Below, piece after piece: positions 23,201-33,577 of a stretch of DNA of 64,000 bases; positions within the stretch are counted from its first letter, which is position 1, and each line of letters starts with the position of its first letter. The DNA comes from Desmodesmus armatus. Its lineage: Eukaryota > Chlorophyta > Chlorophyceae > Sphaeropleales > Scenedesmaceae. The notes under the pieces are model-generated. The model was not told the origin of the DNA and ran no database searches. It worked only from the letters and a program-made list of their open reading frames with translations. The position numbers and the translations under genes were made by a program. Location: the NCBI GenBank assembly GCA_007449985.2, contig VIIQ02000559.1, positions 216,501 to 280,500 on the forward strand, given 5' to 3'.

Positions 23201-23223
23201 TCATCCAGTCCAACCTTGGCCAT
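13655..23223 (-). CDS. MYND-finger giant gene family, copy 1 (C-terminal exon not found)
   Basis: Blocks read on the minus strand: B1 23223–22834 (MAKVGLDEVGQLLLRLQEDQ, acidic, then NPDPGC); B2 22451–22338 (REAHWKLSAPKGFATLK); B3 21829–21762 (GIPELQQLLAYTAADVVHYA); B4 21348–21154; B5 20684–19142 (514 codons, unbroken); B6 18720–16131; B7 15739–15556 (AVGYAARQISSGAQLQRLMS and CGVC); B8 15058–14966; B9 14346–13655 (QWRVLDLLKP). Intron phases 0,0,2,2,0,2,0,0,2 match the other copies. B6 needs one frame change in a CAG tract near 17400–17425, just before LYGNLPVSWSDPC. B7+B8 give a MYND finger. B10 could not be identified left of 13655. It is transcribed away from copy 2. The catalytic role is unknown; nothing enzyme-like is visible. 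Confidence 0.78.
14754..14790. repeat. Second head-to-head telomere-like block, inside an intron of copy 1
   Basis: TAGGGTTTAGGGTTTA is followed directly by CTAAACCCTGAACCCC. Two TTTAGGG units therefore face two degenerate CCCTAAA units, the same inverted layout as at 7294–7339. It lies in the B8–B9 intron. Confidence 0.8.
14966..15058 (-). CDS. Copy 1, block B8: second half of the MYND finger
   Basis: A 31-codon phase-0 exon between TTTGCAG and GTGAGT. It reads DQIWWCTYCWNQSCSTECSD then IHQCAMQPSVR. Joined to CGVC in the preceding exon (B7), it gives C-x2-C…C-x2-C-x4-C-x3-C-x3-H-x-C, the order of a MYND zinc finger with a shortened last spacer. The exon is too short to stand out as an open frame and was found by position and homology to copies 3 and 4. 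Confidence 0.75.
15556..15739 (-). CDS. Copy 1, block B7: conserved segment plus first MYND cysteine pair
   Basis: The exon begins in phase 2 (R|VFAVGYAARQISSGAQLQRL), continues MSNPPLALGLQQMPVDW, and carries ENPCGVCEKH before its donor AAG|GTGAGT. The same block appears in copies 2 (30939–31146), 3 (43214–43385) and 4 (55250–55430), each with a C-x2-C near its end. Confidence 0.75.
16131..18720 (-). CDS. Copy 1, block B6: large exon with SWSDPC and WYVWWH motifs
   Basis: It starts MLSFLQFTRDL right after a CTGCAG acceptor. In order it contains QQLSPLVSL, polyGln/polyAla tracts, an acidic Ser-rich stretch, CPMC, SWSDPCLMRRLLWELLGKLK, MCPHR, ARHLWAPPGEW, VLLSLDPHGARVQPKPELLF, GFHAAVCKTLMQ, AWYVWWHLGLLAYHQQ and LYNNPDAR. 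The frame before CPMC and the frame from SWSDPC differ by one base, the change falling in the (CAG)n run at about 17400–17425. Confidence 0.75.
19142..20684 (-). CDS. Copy 1, block B5: unbroken 514-codon exon
   Basis: It begins QPPPPDTPEHASALLLFLAA after CTGCCGCAG and ends ADITSR|GTAAGC in phase 0. It carries long polyGly/Ser, polyGln and polyAla tracts, a Cys cluster (CDTACSCSRC), FTAIEGLYFGVRQDL, and CMCCPAC near its end. The reading frame is open throughout despite more than a dozen triplet tracts, which argues against this copy being a pseudogene here. Confidence 0.78.
21046..21200 (-). repeat. Duplicated donor end of block B4 (copy 1)
   Basis: The …LAAEVATGLMCDR|GT segment with donor at 21154 is repeated inside the intron, with a second donor-like CGACAG|GTGAGA near 21053. 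Both carry the same sequence through the splice site. Confidence 0.65.
21448..21479. repeat. Perfect 14-bp AT-rich inverted repeat
   Basis: ATATACCACTATAT / ATAC / ATATAGTGGTATAT forms a perfect stem with a 4-base loop, followed by an (AT)n run to about 21494. It lies in the B3–B4 intron of copy 1. Confidence 0.85.
22079..22338 (-). repeat. Donor array of block B2 in copy 1 (three junctions)
   Basis: The end of B2 (TAPKGFATLK-type codons plus GTGTG) is present with donor positions at 22338 (true exon end), 22218 and 22079. The two extra copies lie inside the following intron and are progressively diverged. Confidence 0.7.
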
Positions 23224-23648
23224 GGTAACTGCCAAGCAGCACACCACACAAACGAGCCCGTTCAACGCATCAATGTAAGAGTTCACTGCTAGCTACAAAA
23301 TCAGCTGCATTTTGCGGAAACTTGGTCGGGGTTGTGCCGAAATGATGACAAATCAGGAACCAAATTAGTCATCCCTGTTTGTGCACCCAACACACTGCGA
23401 CTGCAGCTTGAACGGTGGCAAAGTGGTTTGTTTTTGCCGGCAGTGTCGCCTCAATGATTCACCGCGGTTTATCCAGTGTGTGCTACTGTGCTGCTGCTGC
23501 TGAGCAGCACTGCTGATGGCTTTCTGACCACAGCTGGGTGATGGAGTCGCGGAGTCTCTCAAGAATCTCAACAGATAGTTATTCAGGCCCATCATCAGCA
23601 TCCACACCTTACCCACACAGCAGCAGTAACTCCTGGTGACCCCAAACC
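23224..23648. promoter_or_regulatory. Shared intergenic region between divergent copies 1 and 2
   Basis: About 425 bp separate the two start codons, which face away from each other. The region must contain both core promoters and both 5' leaders. I see no canonical TATA box or other named element. A CAG tract lies near 23490–23505. Confidence 0.5.
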
Positions 23649-26600
23649 ATGCCAGTTGGCGCAGAGCAAATCCGTCAGCTTTTGCAGGAGCTCACAACAG
23701 ACGATGATGACAGCTCCGAAGAAGAGGAACAGCAGCAGACACGCCGCTACGCAGCAGCTCGAGCTTCTGGCGCCAAAACCCCCGGCAGCAGCACCCCCAA
23801 CAGGGGCCAACTCCAGGCCCGAGCAACGGCAGCAGCAGCAGCGGGAGGCGGCAGGAGCGAGCAGCGCAGGAGCAGGAGGCGAGAAAGCCGCGTGAACGAC
23901 CGCATCACGTTTCTGAAGAAGCAGCATGGCGGCTCCATGCCGGTTTTTGATGACCAGCGGCCGGACCCTGGGTGTGCATTTGAGGTGCTGCATTACCTTC
24001 AGGTCCTGGACCCCACCTTCATACCACAGGCTGGCAAAACGCTGCAGGTATGATATTGATATATGTTGATAGCTCTGAATAATGTTAATTAATACTAATT
24101 AATGAATTGATTAATTAATTTATCAATCAATCATTATAATGTTTGTGTTCTGTGTCCGCCCAGCTGCATGTAGCACCTCACTGTAACCTTATCTCACTCC
24201 TCACGTGCTACATACTTGTTCCAAGGTTAATCGTTGCTGCTGTGGGGTTTAAGTTGTGCCACACCACTTGGAGCTAGTATGTGAAAGGGCAATCACAGCT
24301 GCATATGGCTGGCCAGGATCCCCCTGATTTGCTCCAAGTCCGGCACGTGCTGTGCACCCCCTTGTCATGCGCTGCCCCTCCTGCCGCCCTTGTCTGTTAC
24401 CGTGCCTGCTGCACCTAGCTGGCCAGTATGGCCCTGGCTTTGTCATGCCACACGCATTCATTGTATTCTGCATCCCAGGGGTTGCCGCTCTTCCACCCTT
24501 TCATGGTACACCGATGTCTGTCTGCAGCTGCAGGCGGCTGGTCATTGAACATATGGCTCCTTCATGCCCCACACTTTTCAGATTGCACCCTTCATCAAAC
24601 CGCCCCCCCTGCTGCTGTCTGCCCTGTCACACCGCTGTCTGCTCGCAGCTGCACCTAGCTGGCCAGTATGACAACGAGTGGCCTCGCGTTCGATTGCTGT
24701 TTGAGGATGCTCGTGAGGCTCACTGGAAGCTGACTGCACCCAAGGGCTTTGCAGCACTCAAGGTGTGTGTGTATGCATTATATAGGGGGCGGGCGCAATC
24801 AGCAGCAGCAGCAGTAGCAGCTTAGGGAAGGATGCTCGTGAGGCTCACTGGAAGCTGACTGCACCCAAGGGCTTTGCAACACTCAAGGTGTGTTATAACA
24901 GCAGTGGCGGGAGCAACAGCAGCAGCAGTGAAAGCAGCGATGGCAAGGGCGGCGGCAGTTGCAGCAGCAGCGGCAGCGGCAGGACGAGGAGGGACACCGA
25001 CAGCGCAACGGTTCCGTAAGCAGGGCTTGACAACGGACAGACAGTAACACTGATCCTTGCCGCATGTGTATGCTGTGCTGTGTTGCTTTGTCTGCAGGGC
25101 ATCCCTGAGCTTCAGCAGCTGTTGGCCTACACAGCAGCAGACGTGGTGCATTACGCAGTTGACAGGTAAGGGCATGTAAGAGGTTCGAAAATGACTTGAT
25201 TGTAGCAGTGATGAGGTGGATCAGGAATTTTTCTTGGACCCCCCCCCCCCCCTTTACGGTCAGTCACGTGGTCTGGGTGGAGCACAGCGGCAGCAACAAC
25301 ACCAACAACCACTGTACTGGTGCTGTGCTGCACTATGCTGTGCTGTGCTATGCCTTGCAGCCGCCAGATGGGTGATGTGGGTGACATGACCCAGAGGCAT
25401 TCAACACAACAGACAGGCATGTGCTGCTTGCAGAAATCCCCCCGCCAACCACTGTACTTGCTGTGCCGCCCTGTGCTGTGGTGTGCTATGCCTTGCAGCC
25501 GCCTGATGGGTGATTGCGGTGACATGAGCCCAGAGGCTTTTGGCACATCGGACAGAGGGGTGCTGCTTGCAGATGATCGCCTAGGGGGCCAGGCGCTGTA
25601 CGGCCCTGACAGCCTAGTTGGTCAGCTGTGTCCTGGTCTGCGGCTGTGTCTGGCGGCAGAGGTGGCAACGGGACTGATGTGCGACAGGTGGGTGGGTGTG
25701 GGGGGGGGGGAGGTGTGTCTGGCGGCAGGGGTGGCAAGGGGACTGATGTGCGACAGGTGTGCCTCCGGGGTTGGGGTGGGTTTTTTGTGTGTGCATGGTG
25801 CAGGGGGGGGGGGCCAAGGTGTGGTGGTGATGGTGGTGGTGGTGGTGGTGGTGGGGGGGGGGGGGTAACCTCCTTTTTTGGCGGCACAGGTGGAGATGGG
25901 AGCGATGATTGTCATGTGGGGTGCCTCAGTGGGGTGGAAAGACGAAGCCCCTGGACTAGCAAGCATTTGCCAACACCCGACATCCCATCGCGCGCGCCTA
26001 TTGGGACACAGTAGGTGCTTCTTCACAACGCATCATAGTATACCCCTCTCACATATCGTCTGTATGTCTGTCGTTTGTTGCCGTGTGTGTGGTGTTGTGT
26101 GTGTGCCCCCCGCAGCCAGCCGCCTCCCCCCGACACCCCCGAGCATGCCTCAGCACTGCTGCTGTTCCTGGCAGCAGCTTTACGCCGCGTTGAACAGGAG
26201 TGCAAGTCCGATCCTGAGCCGTTTCTCTCATGGCATGCAAGTGCTGAAGACCTATCGGCTGAACGGCACCTGCTGGACCTCTGCCTGTGCCTCGACCCTC
26301 AACAGTCCCTGCAGCTGCTGCTGCAACAAGCAGCCGCCGCCGCTGCTGCCGCCGCCGCTGCTGCTGCTGCTGCTGCTGCTGAAGTGCAGCTCCCTGACAG
26401 CAGGGGAGCCCCGGGAGCTGCAGAGGCCAACAGTAGCAGCAGCAGCAGCAATGGCGGCAGTAGTGGCAGCAGTGGCAGCAGGGGAGGGACTGTGGGGGTG
26501 TGCAGTCAATGGGCCACAGAGGGGATGGTGTGTCAGGCAATGTGGTGCTGGCTGCTCTTCAGCTGGCTCTCGAGTTGAGCGACATAGGGTGTGACCACGC

Positions 26601-26675
26601 CCCCACCGACCCCACCACAAATGGGGACAGCACCAGCACTGTCAGCAGCTCGGGAGACAACATGTCGAGCAAACC

Positions 26676-26748
<73 letters not shown>

Positions 26749-26820
26749 GAAGGTGAGGATAGTGTCCAGGCTTTGAAGCTGCAGCGGCTGCTGCAGCTGC
26801 TGCAGCCAAGCCTGCCCAGT

Positions 26821-26852
<32 letters not shown>

Positions 26853-27214
26853 CTCCCAGCACGATTCAGAACAGGGTGCAGCACCGGAGCTGCAGCCGGC
26901 CAGTGCCGGTCCCACTGTTACTGATGTAGCGGCTATGCTAGCCAAACTGGTGGAGAGCTGTGTTCAGCAGCAGTTTCAGGCACTGAATGCTGCTGTTGGG
27001 TTCCAGCTGGCCAGTCCTGCAGCAGCAGGTGCTGGTGTTGCGTCTGCTGCCGCTCCTGCTGCTGCTGCTGGTGAGGACGTCGACACAGCAGACAGTGACA
27101 AAGCAGCGGCAATTCCAACTTCATCGGCAGCACTCAATACTGCTCCTGCTGGCGATGCTGACAGCGAACGTGCAGCTGCTATGGCAAGGGAGAAGCAGCC
27201 TGCTGCTGCTGCCA

Positions 27215-27290
<76 letters not shown>

Positions 27291-28140
27291 GACCGAGGGT
27301 GTCGCGGAGACAGCAGCTGCCAGCTGCGAGCTGGTCAACACACCCGCAGCTGCAGCAGACGCTGCTGCATGGAACATCGCTGTCACAACTGGCGCACTCG
27401 CGTTGTCGCGATTCTTTCCGGACAGGGCCAGCACGGATGCTAACTGCTACGGGCAGCTTTGCCCAGTGCAAGCAGCGCTGCTGTTTACGGCAATAGAGGG
27501 TCTCTACTTTGGCGTTCGCGAGGAGCTTCAGCACGTCACGATGGTCAAGGATGCGATTTGCTGCTGCCGCGTGTGTACGACGGGCGAGCGCAAGGAGGCT
27601 CACGCAGTGAGATCTCTTGCAGCATTCCATCGAAACGGTTTTGTCTACAAAGCGGAAATAACGAGCAAGGTATGTTGGGTGGCGTGCGCCGGTTTGACAA
27701 CAGGCGGTTGACACAGCTGTGATCACACTGTGACAGACTTGAGTGCAGCCACTGACTGCCGGCCAGCACTGAATGTTAGAATACAGCTGTATGTACAGCT
27801 TGCAACCTGACATCGCACATGCACTTGAAGTCAGTCTTTGACATAGGCCATGTCATATGTGGGGCGGATGTGAATTCATTGTGAATCTCCCCCTTCACTT
27901 TGTGGCCCTCAGTCACTGCCAACTTCACAGTTGCTGCTGCCGATATCATCACGTCTATTGCTTCCAGCGTCACTGCAGTGCTCTTTCTTCTCATGCCTGT
28001 TGATTTCCTCAACCGTTGCCACTGATGCTGCCGTTCGTACGGCCACTGCTGCTGCCATTCCCGCAGATGCTGACAGTCCTGCACCTGGCCCAAACCCTCA
28101 GCCAGCTCAACACAGCAGAGTCGGCCCTCCACTTCAACCC

Positions 28141-28191
<51 letters not shown>

Positions 28192-28580
28192 CCCCCAGGA
28201 GGCTTGGCGGCCAGACAGATCTCGGCTGATGTCGCTGCATCAGGCCGGCTCGCAGCGGTTGGCATCAGAACCCCAGAAGAAGGTTTTTGCTGCCGTGTGC
28301 AACCTACAGAACCTTCAGGGCTTCTTGCCAGGAAACCCAGCAGCCTCCTTTGACAGCTTCTTCCAGCAGCTGCAGCAGCAGCAGCAGCAGTTGAGTCCAG
28401 TATGCTTGCAGCAGGGTGCTGCCGCCGCCGCTGCTGCTGCTGCTGGATGCGGGGCAGGGAGCGAAACTGACAGGGGTATGGCATGGCGTGCAGTACAGCG
28501 ACACTTGCTGCAGACGCTGCAGCAGCAGCTGCAGCGGGACGGTGCGACCAATACCCAACAGCAGCAGGGGACCAGCTCTC

Positions 28581-28613
<33 letters not shown>

Positions 28614-30147
28614 CCCCAACAACAGCAGCAGCAATGCAGGATCAGCTCTCAAAGTGGCAGACAGACAGGCAGTTGATGCGTGCTTACAGGGCCGTAATTC
28701 GGCCCATCGTGATGTGGCAGGAGGCTTGGTGTGAGGAGGTACTTGGCGAGGTTGCTGCTGCTGTGGAGTCTTTTGAGAGTTTTGAGGAGTTAGCACGGCG
28801 AAAGAAAGACGAGGAAAAGAAGCGAAAGCGGGAGGAAGAGGAGGCGGGCTGCAGCAGCAGCAGCAGCAGCAGCAGCAGAATGCGGGTGGCGGCAGGGAGG
28901 GCGTCGAGCAGACGAAGAAGCTTCGGGAGCGGCTGTTTGCAAGTGACAGCGGCAGCAGTAGTGACACCAGCAGCAGCAGTGGGGACGACAGCAGCAGCAG
29001 CAGCAGTGGTAGTGGCAGCCTCAGTGTCAGTAGTGACAGCGAGGATGAGTCTACTGCTGCTTCTGCTTCTGCTGCTGCTGCTGCTGCTGCTGGTGGCATC
29101 AAGAAGGGTTCCAAGGAGTGGCACAGGGCGAAATGGGAGGAAACATTGGAGTCTTCTTGCCCTGTCTGTGCTGTCGAGCAGCAGACAGGGGACATCCTTA
29201 CAGAGATCCGTAACAGCAGCAGCAGCAACAGCGCCAGCGCGTCACCAGCAGCAGCACCCCCAGCAGCAGCAGCAGCAGCAGCAGCAGGGCTGTACGGCAA
29301 CCTCCCCGTGTCCTGGTCTGACCCCTGCCTCATGCGGCGGCTGCTGTGGGAGCTGCTGGGCAAGCTGAAGCCCGCAGCACAGCAGTGGTTCAAGCAGCAC
29401 GGCCACATGTGCCCCCACCGCTGCAATATCACATCGTGGCACATGGTCGTTGCAAGCCTTGCACGGCACATATGGGCCCCTGCCACGCCACCTGGCGAGT
29501 GGGGCCAGCAGCAGCAGCAGCAGATCACGCTACTGCTTCCTTCAGAGCTTCGCACCTCTCAGGACTCCAGCAGAAAAATAGTCGAGCAAGCCCGCGCGCG
29601 GACATGCTACGCCCGCGGTTTGAACGCGGGGTTCGCCCACCAGAGCAGCAACGGCCAGGCAGCGGCGGTTCTGTCGCTGCAGGTGCTGCTGTCGCTGGAC
29701 CCTCACGGGGCCAGGGTTCAGCCAAAGCCTGAGCTGCTGTTCTACACGCCAGCAGGGTTCCACGCAGCAGTGTGCAAAACCCTGATGCAGGCGCTGCAGA
29801 TGCCTCCTTCGCGCAATGGGGTGCTGGGCGGGGCTTCGGCTGCAGATGCGGCAGCAAGCCCCGCTGCCAATGGCGAAGCAGCAGCGGCAGCATCAGCAGC
29901 AGCAGCAGAAGGGTCAGTAGGGCAGAAGGCCTGCACAGAATTGGTCAAGGGGCAGGAGTGGCAGAGGGCAGGCAGCAGCAGCAGCAGCAGCAGGGAGTAC
30001 AGGATGATCAGCAGCAGCAGCAGCAGCAGCAGGTACAGCAGGGGATGTGCTGCAGGATATGGAGCTCTCTCACTACCTCCAGCCTGGAGTGAGGTGCTGT
30101 TCCCTGCCTGGTATGTCTGGTGGCACATTGGACTGTTGGATTACCAT

Positions 30148-30185
<38 letters not shown>

Positions 30186-30506
30186 TGCAAAGGTACAAAC
30201 CCTCATGCATGGGCTGCAACCGGCAGGGGTCCATCCACAACAGCAGCAGCAGCAGCAGCAGCAGCAGGGCCAACAGCTATCAGGCAGCTGCAGCTCCCAG
30301 CAGCTGGGCAGGCGTGTCAGGCTCACAACCAGGGCTGGTTCAGGCCCAGGTTCGAATCCTGCCTCTGGCACAGTTTTGAGCAATGGTGTCAGTTTGTCAG
30401 GGCTGTCCTGCAGCAAGGGCACTCAGGGAGTCACTGCTGCTGAGGGTGTGCAGCACATGCAGTCACCACCGCGGTCACCAGGACTCCCCGCCAGCAGCAG
30501 CAGCAG

Positions 30507-30547
<41 letters not shown>

Positions 30548-32178
30548 CCTGCAGGCAGCGGGCGACACTGGTGACGGCAGCAGTGGCAGCAATGGCGATG
30601 GCAGCAGTGGCGGCGGCTCGGCTGTGCTGGACATGCAGGAAATCTACAATAGCCCCGATGCCAGGTAAGCCGTAGCGTTGATTCGTTTTTTGGTGTGGGT
30701 GACGGCTGTTGCAGAATCGGGAGGGCGTTTGCTGGAATACCCAGCTGGGATTCCGGCGCTCCTAGTACTGGGGCACAAGAGTTCTGCAGTTCTGCAGCGC
30801 ATCTGCCCATTTTTCCATTTCTTCCAGATTGGCTGTGTCACTGGGGAACAGTGAAGAGGTGCAGTGTACGAAGCTTGCCGTCTTGGACTGCTTACGCTCT
30901 GTGTACACGTCACTATTCTTTTGCTGTCCTCTATGCAGGGTGCACGCGGTGGGTTACGCGGCACGTCAGATCAGCAGTGGGGCGCAGCTGCAGCGGCTGA
31001 TGAGTAATCCTCCCGTGGCCCATGGGCTGCAGTGGCCAACTGCGCGGTGGAATGCTCAGTTGGCCTCTGCCTCCATGCTGCCCTGTGCAACGTGTGGCCG
31101 TCTGACAACCACCCGCCCACTTGAAGATGACAAAGTGAAGGACATGGTAAGTCTTACCTGTCCTTTACTTGGGCCTAAGTAATGCAGGCAGGTTCCAGGT
31201 GTACATTTGTTGAGGTTTCAAAGGGGTTTGGGGTTCACACTTCTATATTGGAATTGGCTTCTGCCATGCTGCCCTGTGCAACATGTGGGCGCCTGGCAAC
31301 CACTCGCCTGTCTGAAGCTGACACAGTGAAGAACATGGTGAGCACCTAAACAGCAGACAGCATCTACGTATGCAGGCTGGGTCTAGTTTGACACGTATTG
31401 AGGGTGTTGTGTGCGTCTGGGATGGGTTGGGGTTCAGGGTCCAATACAAGCACACATCCACTTGGCCTCAGCCCCCAGATCACCCAACAGTTGGTCTGCT
31501 TTTCTCTGATCAGACACGTCGTGACGGCGAGGCAAATTGTGTTGCTGACAGCATCTTTGTTGCTGCTACCACCTGCTGTTCCTGCTGTTCCTGCGGCTGC
31601 TGCTGCTGCTGTTCCTGCTGCTGCTGCTGCTGCTGCTGCTGGTGGTGTGCAGGCGCAGCGGCCTGTTGGGGCCATCTCTTGCCTTGCATGTCCTGATGTT
31701 GTCTGCTCCGACGGGCCTTGTTGGGACACACACGCACAGCAGCACTGCGGCACGCAACCAGCTTGCAGGTAAGAGTGTGTGTGTGTGGGGGGGGGGGCAG
31801 AGGGGAGGGAGCGTGAGTGAGGGGTGCTGGGGTACTCTCAGATACTTTTTCAGCACCATATACTGATACCACTACTACCCGCCAGGGATTGAAAGCCAGC
31901 AAACACAGCCTGAATCAGATACATGGTCATCTTTTCAGTCAGCCTTCTCACTCCTCTCTTGCGTGCATGTCATCCCAACCCAGGTGGCTCAAGCTCGCAG
32001 GTGGCGTCTCCTCGACCTGCTGCGCCCATCCCACCAACCGCCCCACCAGCACCAGCAGCAGCAGCACCAGCAGCAGCACCAGCAGCAGCAGCAGCCCTCC
32101 TTCTGCATCCCCTCTGCCCATAGTGCGGCGCTTCAGGGGATCCTGCAGGTGGCAGCCAGCCGGCAGCAGCACCGCTTA

Positions 32179-32221
<43 letters not shown>

Positions 32222-32313
32222 GGGAGGAGCCGCACACGCAAACTGCCGTGAGTGCAGTGCCGCCGCTGTTTGAGCTGCACAGCAGCGAAGTCGCACTGCT
32301 GCATTTGAAGTAC

Positions 32314-32344
<31 letters not shown>

Positions 32345-33577
32345 CTCACAAAGAGGATCAGGAACAGGAGCAGGGGGCGGCAGCACACAGCAGCAGCAGC
32401 AGCAGTGGCGGGAAAGGCAGCGAGGGGGTTCGGTTGGTGGTTGTGGTGATGACGAGAAAGTGACGGTTATTTACTTTGGCAGGGGCGAGCACAACTTTGC
32501 GAAAGCGGTGCGTGTGTGCAGGAAGATGCGAGCGAAGTTGAAGTGGGTTGCACCGGATGCGATGGGCGTGGTGTTTCCGAGGGAAGTGCGGGAGGAGGAA
32601 GGCAAGGGGAGCATCACTGACAGGTGATTGAGGGGTGGGTGGGTGTGGTGGTGGGGCTGGAGTGAGCTTGTGTGTAGGCCGGGGGGGGGGGGGGGGGGGA
32701 GCGAGTCAGGTGTGTGGGGGCTTTGCGGGAGGTTGGTTAAGGCCACCTTTAGTACGACAATCAGCAGTGGCTGTGTGAGAATGTGGGAGTTCAGCTGGAG
32801 TGGGTTGCAATGGATGCGATGGGCGTGGTGTTCCCGAGGGAAGTGCGGGAGGAGGAAGGCAAGGGGAGCATTACAGACAGGTGAATGGGGGGTGGGGAGG
32901 GGGGGTGGGGTGGGGGCAGTAAGCTTGCGTGTGGGCGGGCGGTTTGTGTGTTAGCAGAGGGAGTGCATACATGGTATGGTAGGCATGTGTTCCGGGGTCG
33001 ATCCCGGATATCCGTCGTACAAGGATAGTCAAACAGGGCTCACTCACTCAATCACTCACTCACCGACCCACTCACCCACCAGGGCTTATTCTCTGCATGT
33101 GACTTTTTCCTATTGCACTGCTGCCTGGTTTGAATAGGTGTCTGCTGCTGCATGGAAGCTCACCTTGCACCTGATCAGTTCCAGCACATTTGACACTTTC
33201 AAAACCTGTTGCTCTTGGCCTCATGCTGTGTGTACGTGAAATGTACCTCAATCACTTCTGTGTTTTTTTCCTGCTTTTTTTTATATTTTTGCAGTCCCAG
33301 ATTTGAACAGGATTATGCTGCTGCAACGAGGCTCACCAGTTGGCCGTGTCGTGGTCTCTCTATGTCTCAGTCTCTCACTCACTTTCACTCTTTGCATGTG
33401 ATGTATCTCACTTGCCTTGCTGCCAGGGTTCAAAAGGAGTCTGCTGCTGCATCGAGGGTCACCCTGCGTAAGGCAGCCGAGCAGGAGGCACAGCAGCAGA
33501 GGCGACAGAAGTGGGAGCAGCGAATGCAGCAGCGGCAGGCGCTCGACAGCAAGCCGGATGTAGAATTGGAGCTTTGA
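23649..33577 (+). CDS. MYND-finger giant gene family, copy 2
   Basis: Blocks: B1 23649–24047 (MPVGAEQIRQLLQELTTDDD, acidic, RPDPGCAFEV); B2 24649–24762; B3 25098–25165; B4 25499–25687; B5 26116–27669 (QPPPPDTPEHA… LFTAIEGLYFGVREEL); B6 28067–30664; B7 30939–31146; B8 31653–31768 (SCLACPDVVCSDGPCW, MYND half); B9 31984–32623 (RRWRLLDLLRP… HNFAKAVRVCRKMRAKLKW); B10 33427–33577 (basic/Gln coiled-coil ending SKPDVELEL). Predicted frame changes: about 26460–26520, 28855–28885 (CAG tract), 29980–30095 (a CAG-tract shift plus one missing base at CAGCCTGG where copies 3 has CAGGCCTGG), 30490–30550 and 32430; the B8/B9 phase also does not fit. Either an error-prone assembly or a decaying copy. Start ATG chosen by homology with copy 3. 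Confidence 0.75.
24048..24648. other. B1–B2 intron of copy 2 with an AT island and a partial exon duplicate
   Basis: The intron begins GTATGATATTGA. It contains an AT-rich palindromic patch (TAATTAATACTAATTAATGA, about 24083–24140), unlike the GC-rich surroundings. At 24411 the first codons of B2 (LHLAGQY) with a diverged flank occur as a partial duplicate of the exon start. Confidence 0.6.
24649..24887 (+). repeat. Donor array of block B2 in copy 2 (two junctions)
   Basis: True donor at 24762 (…GFAALK|GTGTG); a second copy of REAHWKLTAPKGFATLK with its own GTGTG donor ends at 24887. The copies are 125 bp apart with a CAG tract between them. Confidence 0.8.
25308..25690 (+). repeat. Acceptor array of block B4 in copy 2 (two junctions)
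   Basis: A unit containing GTGCTATGCCTTGCAG then CCGCC.GATGGGTGAT occurs twice, about 138 bp apart (acceptors near 25360 and at 25498). Only the second leads into a frame that reaches the shared SLVGQLCPGLRLCLAAEVAT end of B4. Confidence 0.75.
26116..27669 (+). CDS. Copy 2, block B5: polyGln/polyAla exon, one frame change
   Basis: It starts QPPPPDTPEHASALLLFLAA, then ECKSDPEPFLSWHASAEDL and polyAla. The frame must change between 26461 and 26578 to reach SGNVVLAALQLALELSD. It then carries a pure (CAG)n of about 23 codons at 26677–26745 and a (GCT)n polyAla run of about 30 codons at 27207–27290. It ends with CPVQAALLFTAIEGLYFGVR, CCCRVC and AEITSK|GTATGT. Confidence 0.7.
28067..30664 (+). CDS. 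Copy 2, block B6: large exon with several frame changes
   Basis: It opens MLTVLHLAQTLSQLNTAESA in phase 0 after CCCGCAG. After KKDEEKKRKREEEEA the frame changes within (CAG)n at about 28855–28885 to read TKKLRERLFASDSGSSSDTS and CPVCAVEQ. It then reaches SWSDPCLMRRLLWELLGKLK, MCPHR, LSLDPHGARVQPKPELLFYT and AWYVWWHIGLLDYHQQ, and ends QEIYNSPDAR in yet another frame. Conserved motifs on both sides of each change show which frame is coding. Confidence 0.7.
31256..31336 (+). repeat. Duplicated B7 donor end (copy 2)
   Basis: After the true B7 donor at 31146, the intron contains a second copy of ASASMLPCATCGRL…(V)K(N)M followed by GTGAGC, ending near 31336. It again repeats the exon end together with its splice donor, including the C-x2-C pair of the MYND finger. 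Confidence 0.75.
31653..31768 (+). CDS. Copy 2, block B8: second half of the MYND finger
   Basis: It follows GTGTGCAG and a long CTG tract. It reads AQRPVGAISCLACPDVVCSD then GPCWDTHAQQHC, that is C-x2-C-x4-C-x4-C-x3-H…C. It combines with CATC of B7. The donor CTTGCAG|GTAAGA leaves a phase that does not fit B9, so a one-base difference is likely here too. Confidence 0.6.
32577..32882 (+). repeat. Duplicated B9 donor end (copy 2)
   Basis: The segment ending GKGSITDR|GTGATT (donor at 32623) is repeated nearly base for base to about 32880 (…GACAG|GTGAAT). The whole stretch coding WVAPDAMGVVFPREVREEE and its splice donor is present twice. Confidence 0.8.
33127..33470 (+). repeat. Three-fold acceptor array of the last exon (copy 2)
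   Basis: Three related segments of the type CAGG/AGATTTGAACAGGATT… TCTGCTGCTGCATCGAGG…CTCACC start near 33127, 33297 and 33423. Only the third leads into the open coiled-coil end (…QRRQKWEQRMQQRQALDSK). Confidence 0.7.

Noticed and set aside
25600..25870. Gly/Val-rich frame as a separate gene
   Set aside because: It is the B4 end of copy 2 followed by G-rich donor-array spacers; codons after the donor are intron.
30335..30372. tRNA T-arm/B-box-like GGTTCGAATCCTGCC
   Set aside because: It lies inside the copy 2 B6 exon. No matching acceptor stem, anticodon arm or A box is found at the right distance upstream.
32990..33010. Second B-box-like sequence GGGGTCGATCCCGG
   Set aside because: No cloverleaf can be built around it; it sits in a copy 2 intron and is best seen as a short GC palindrome.
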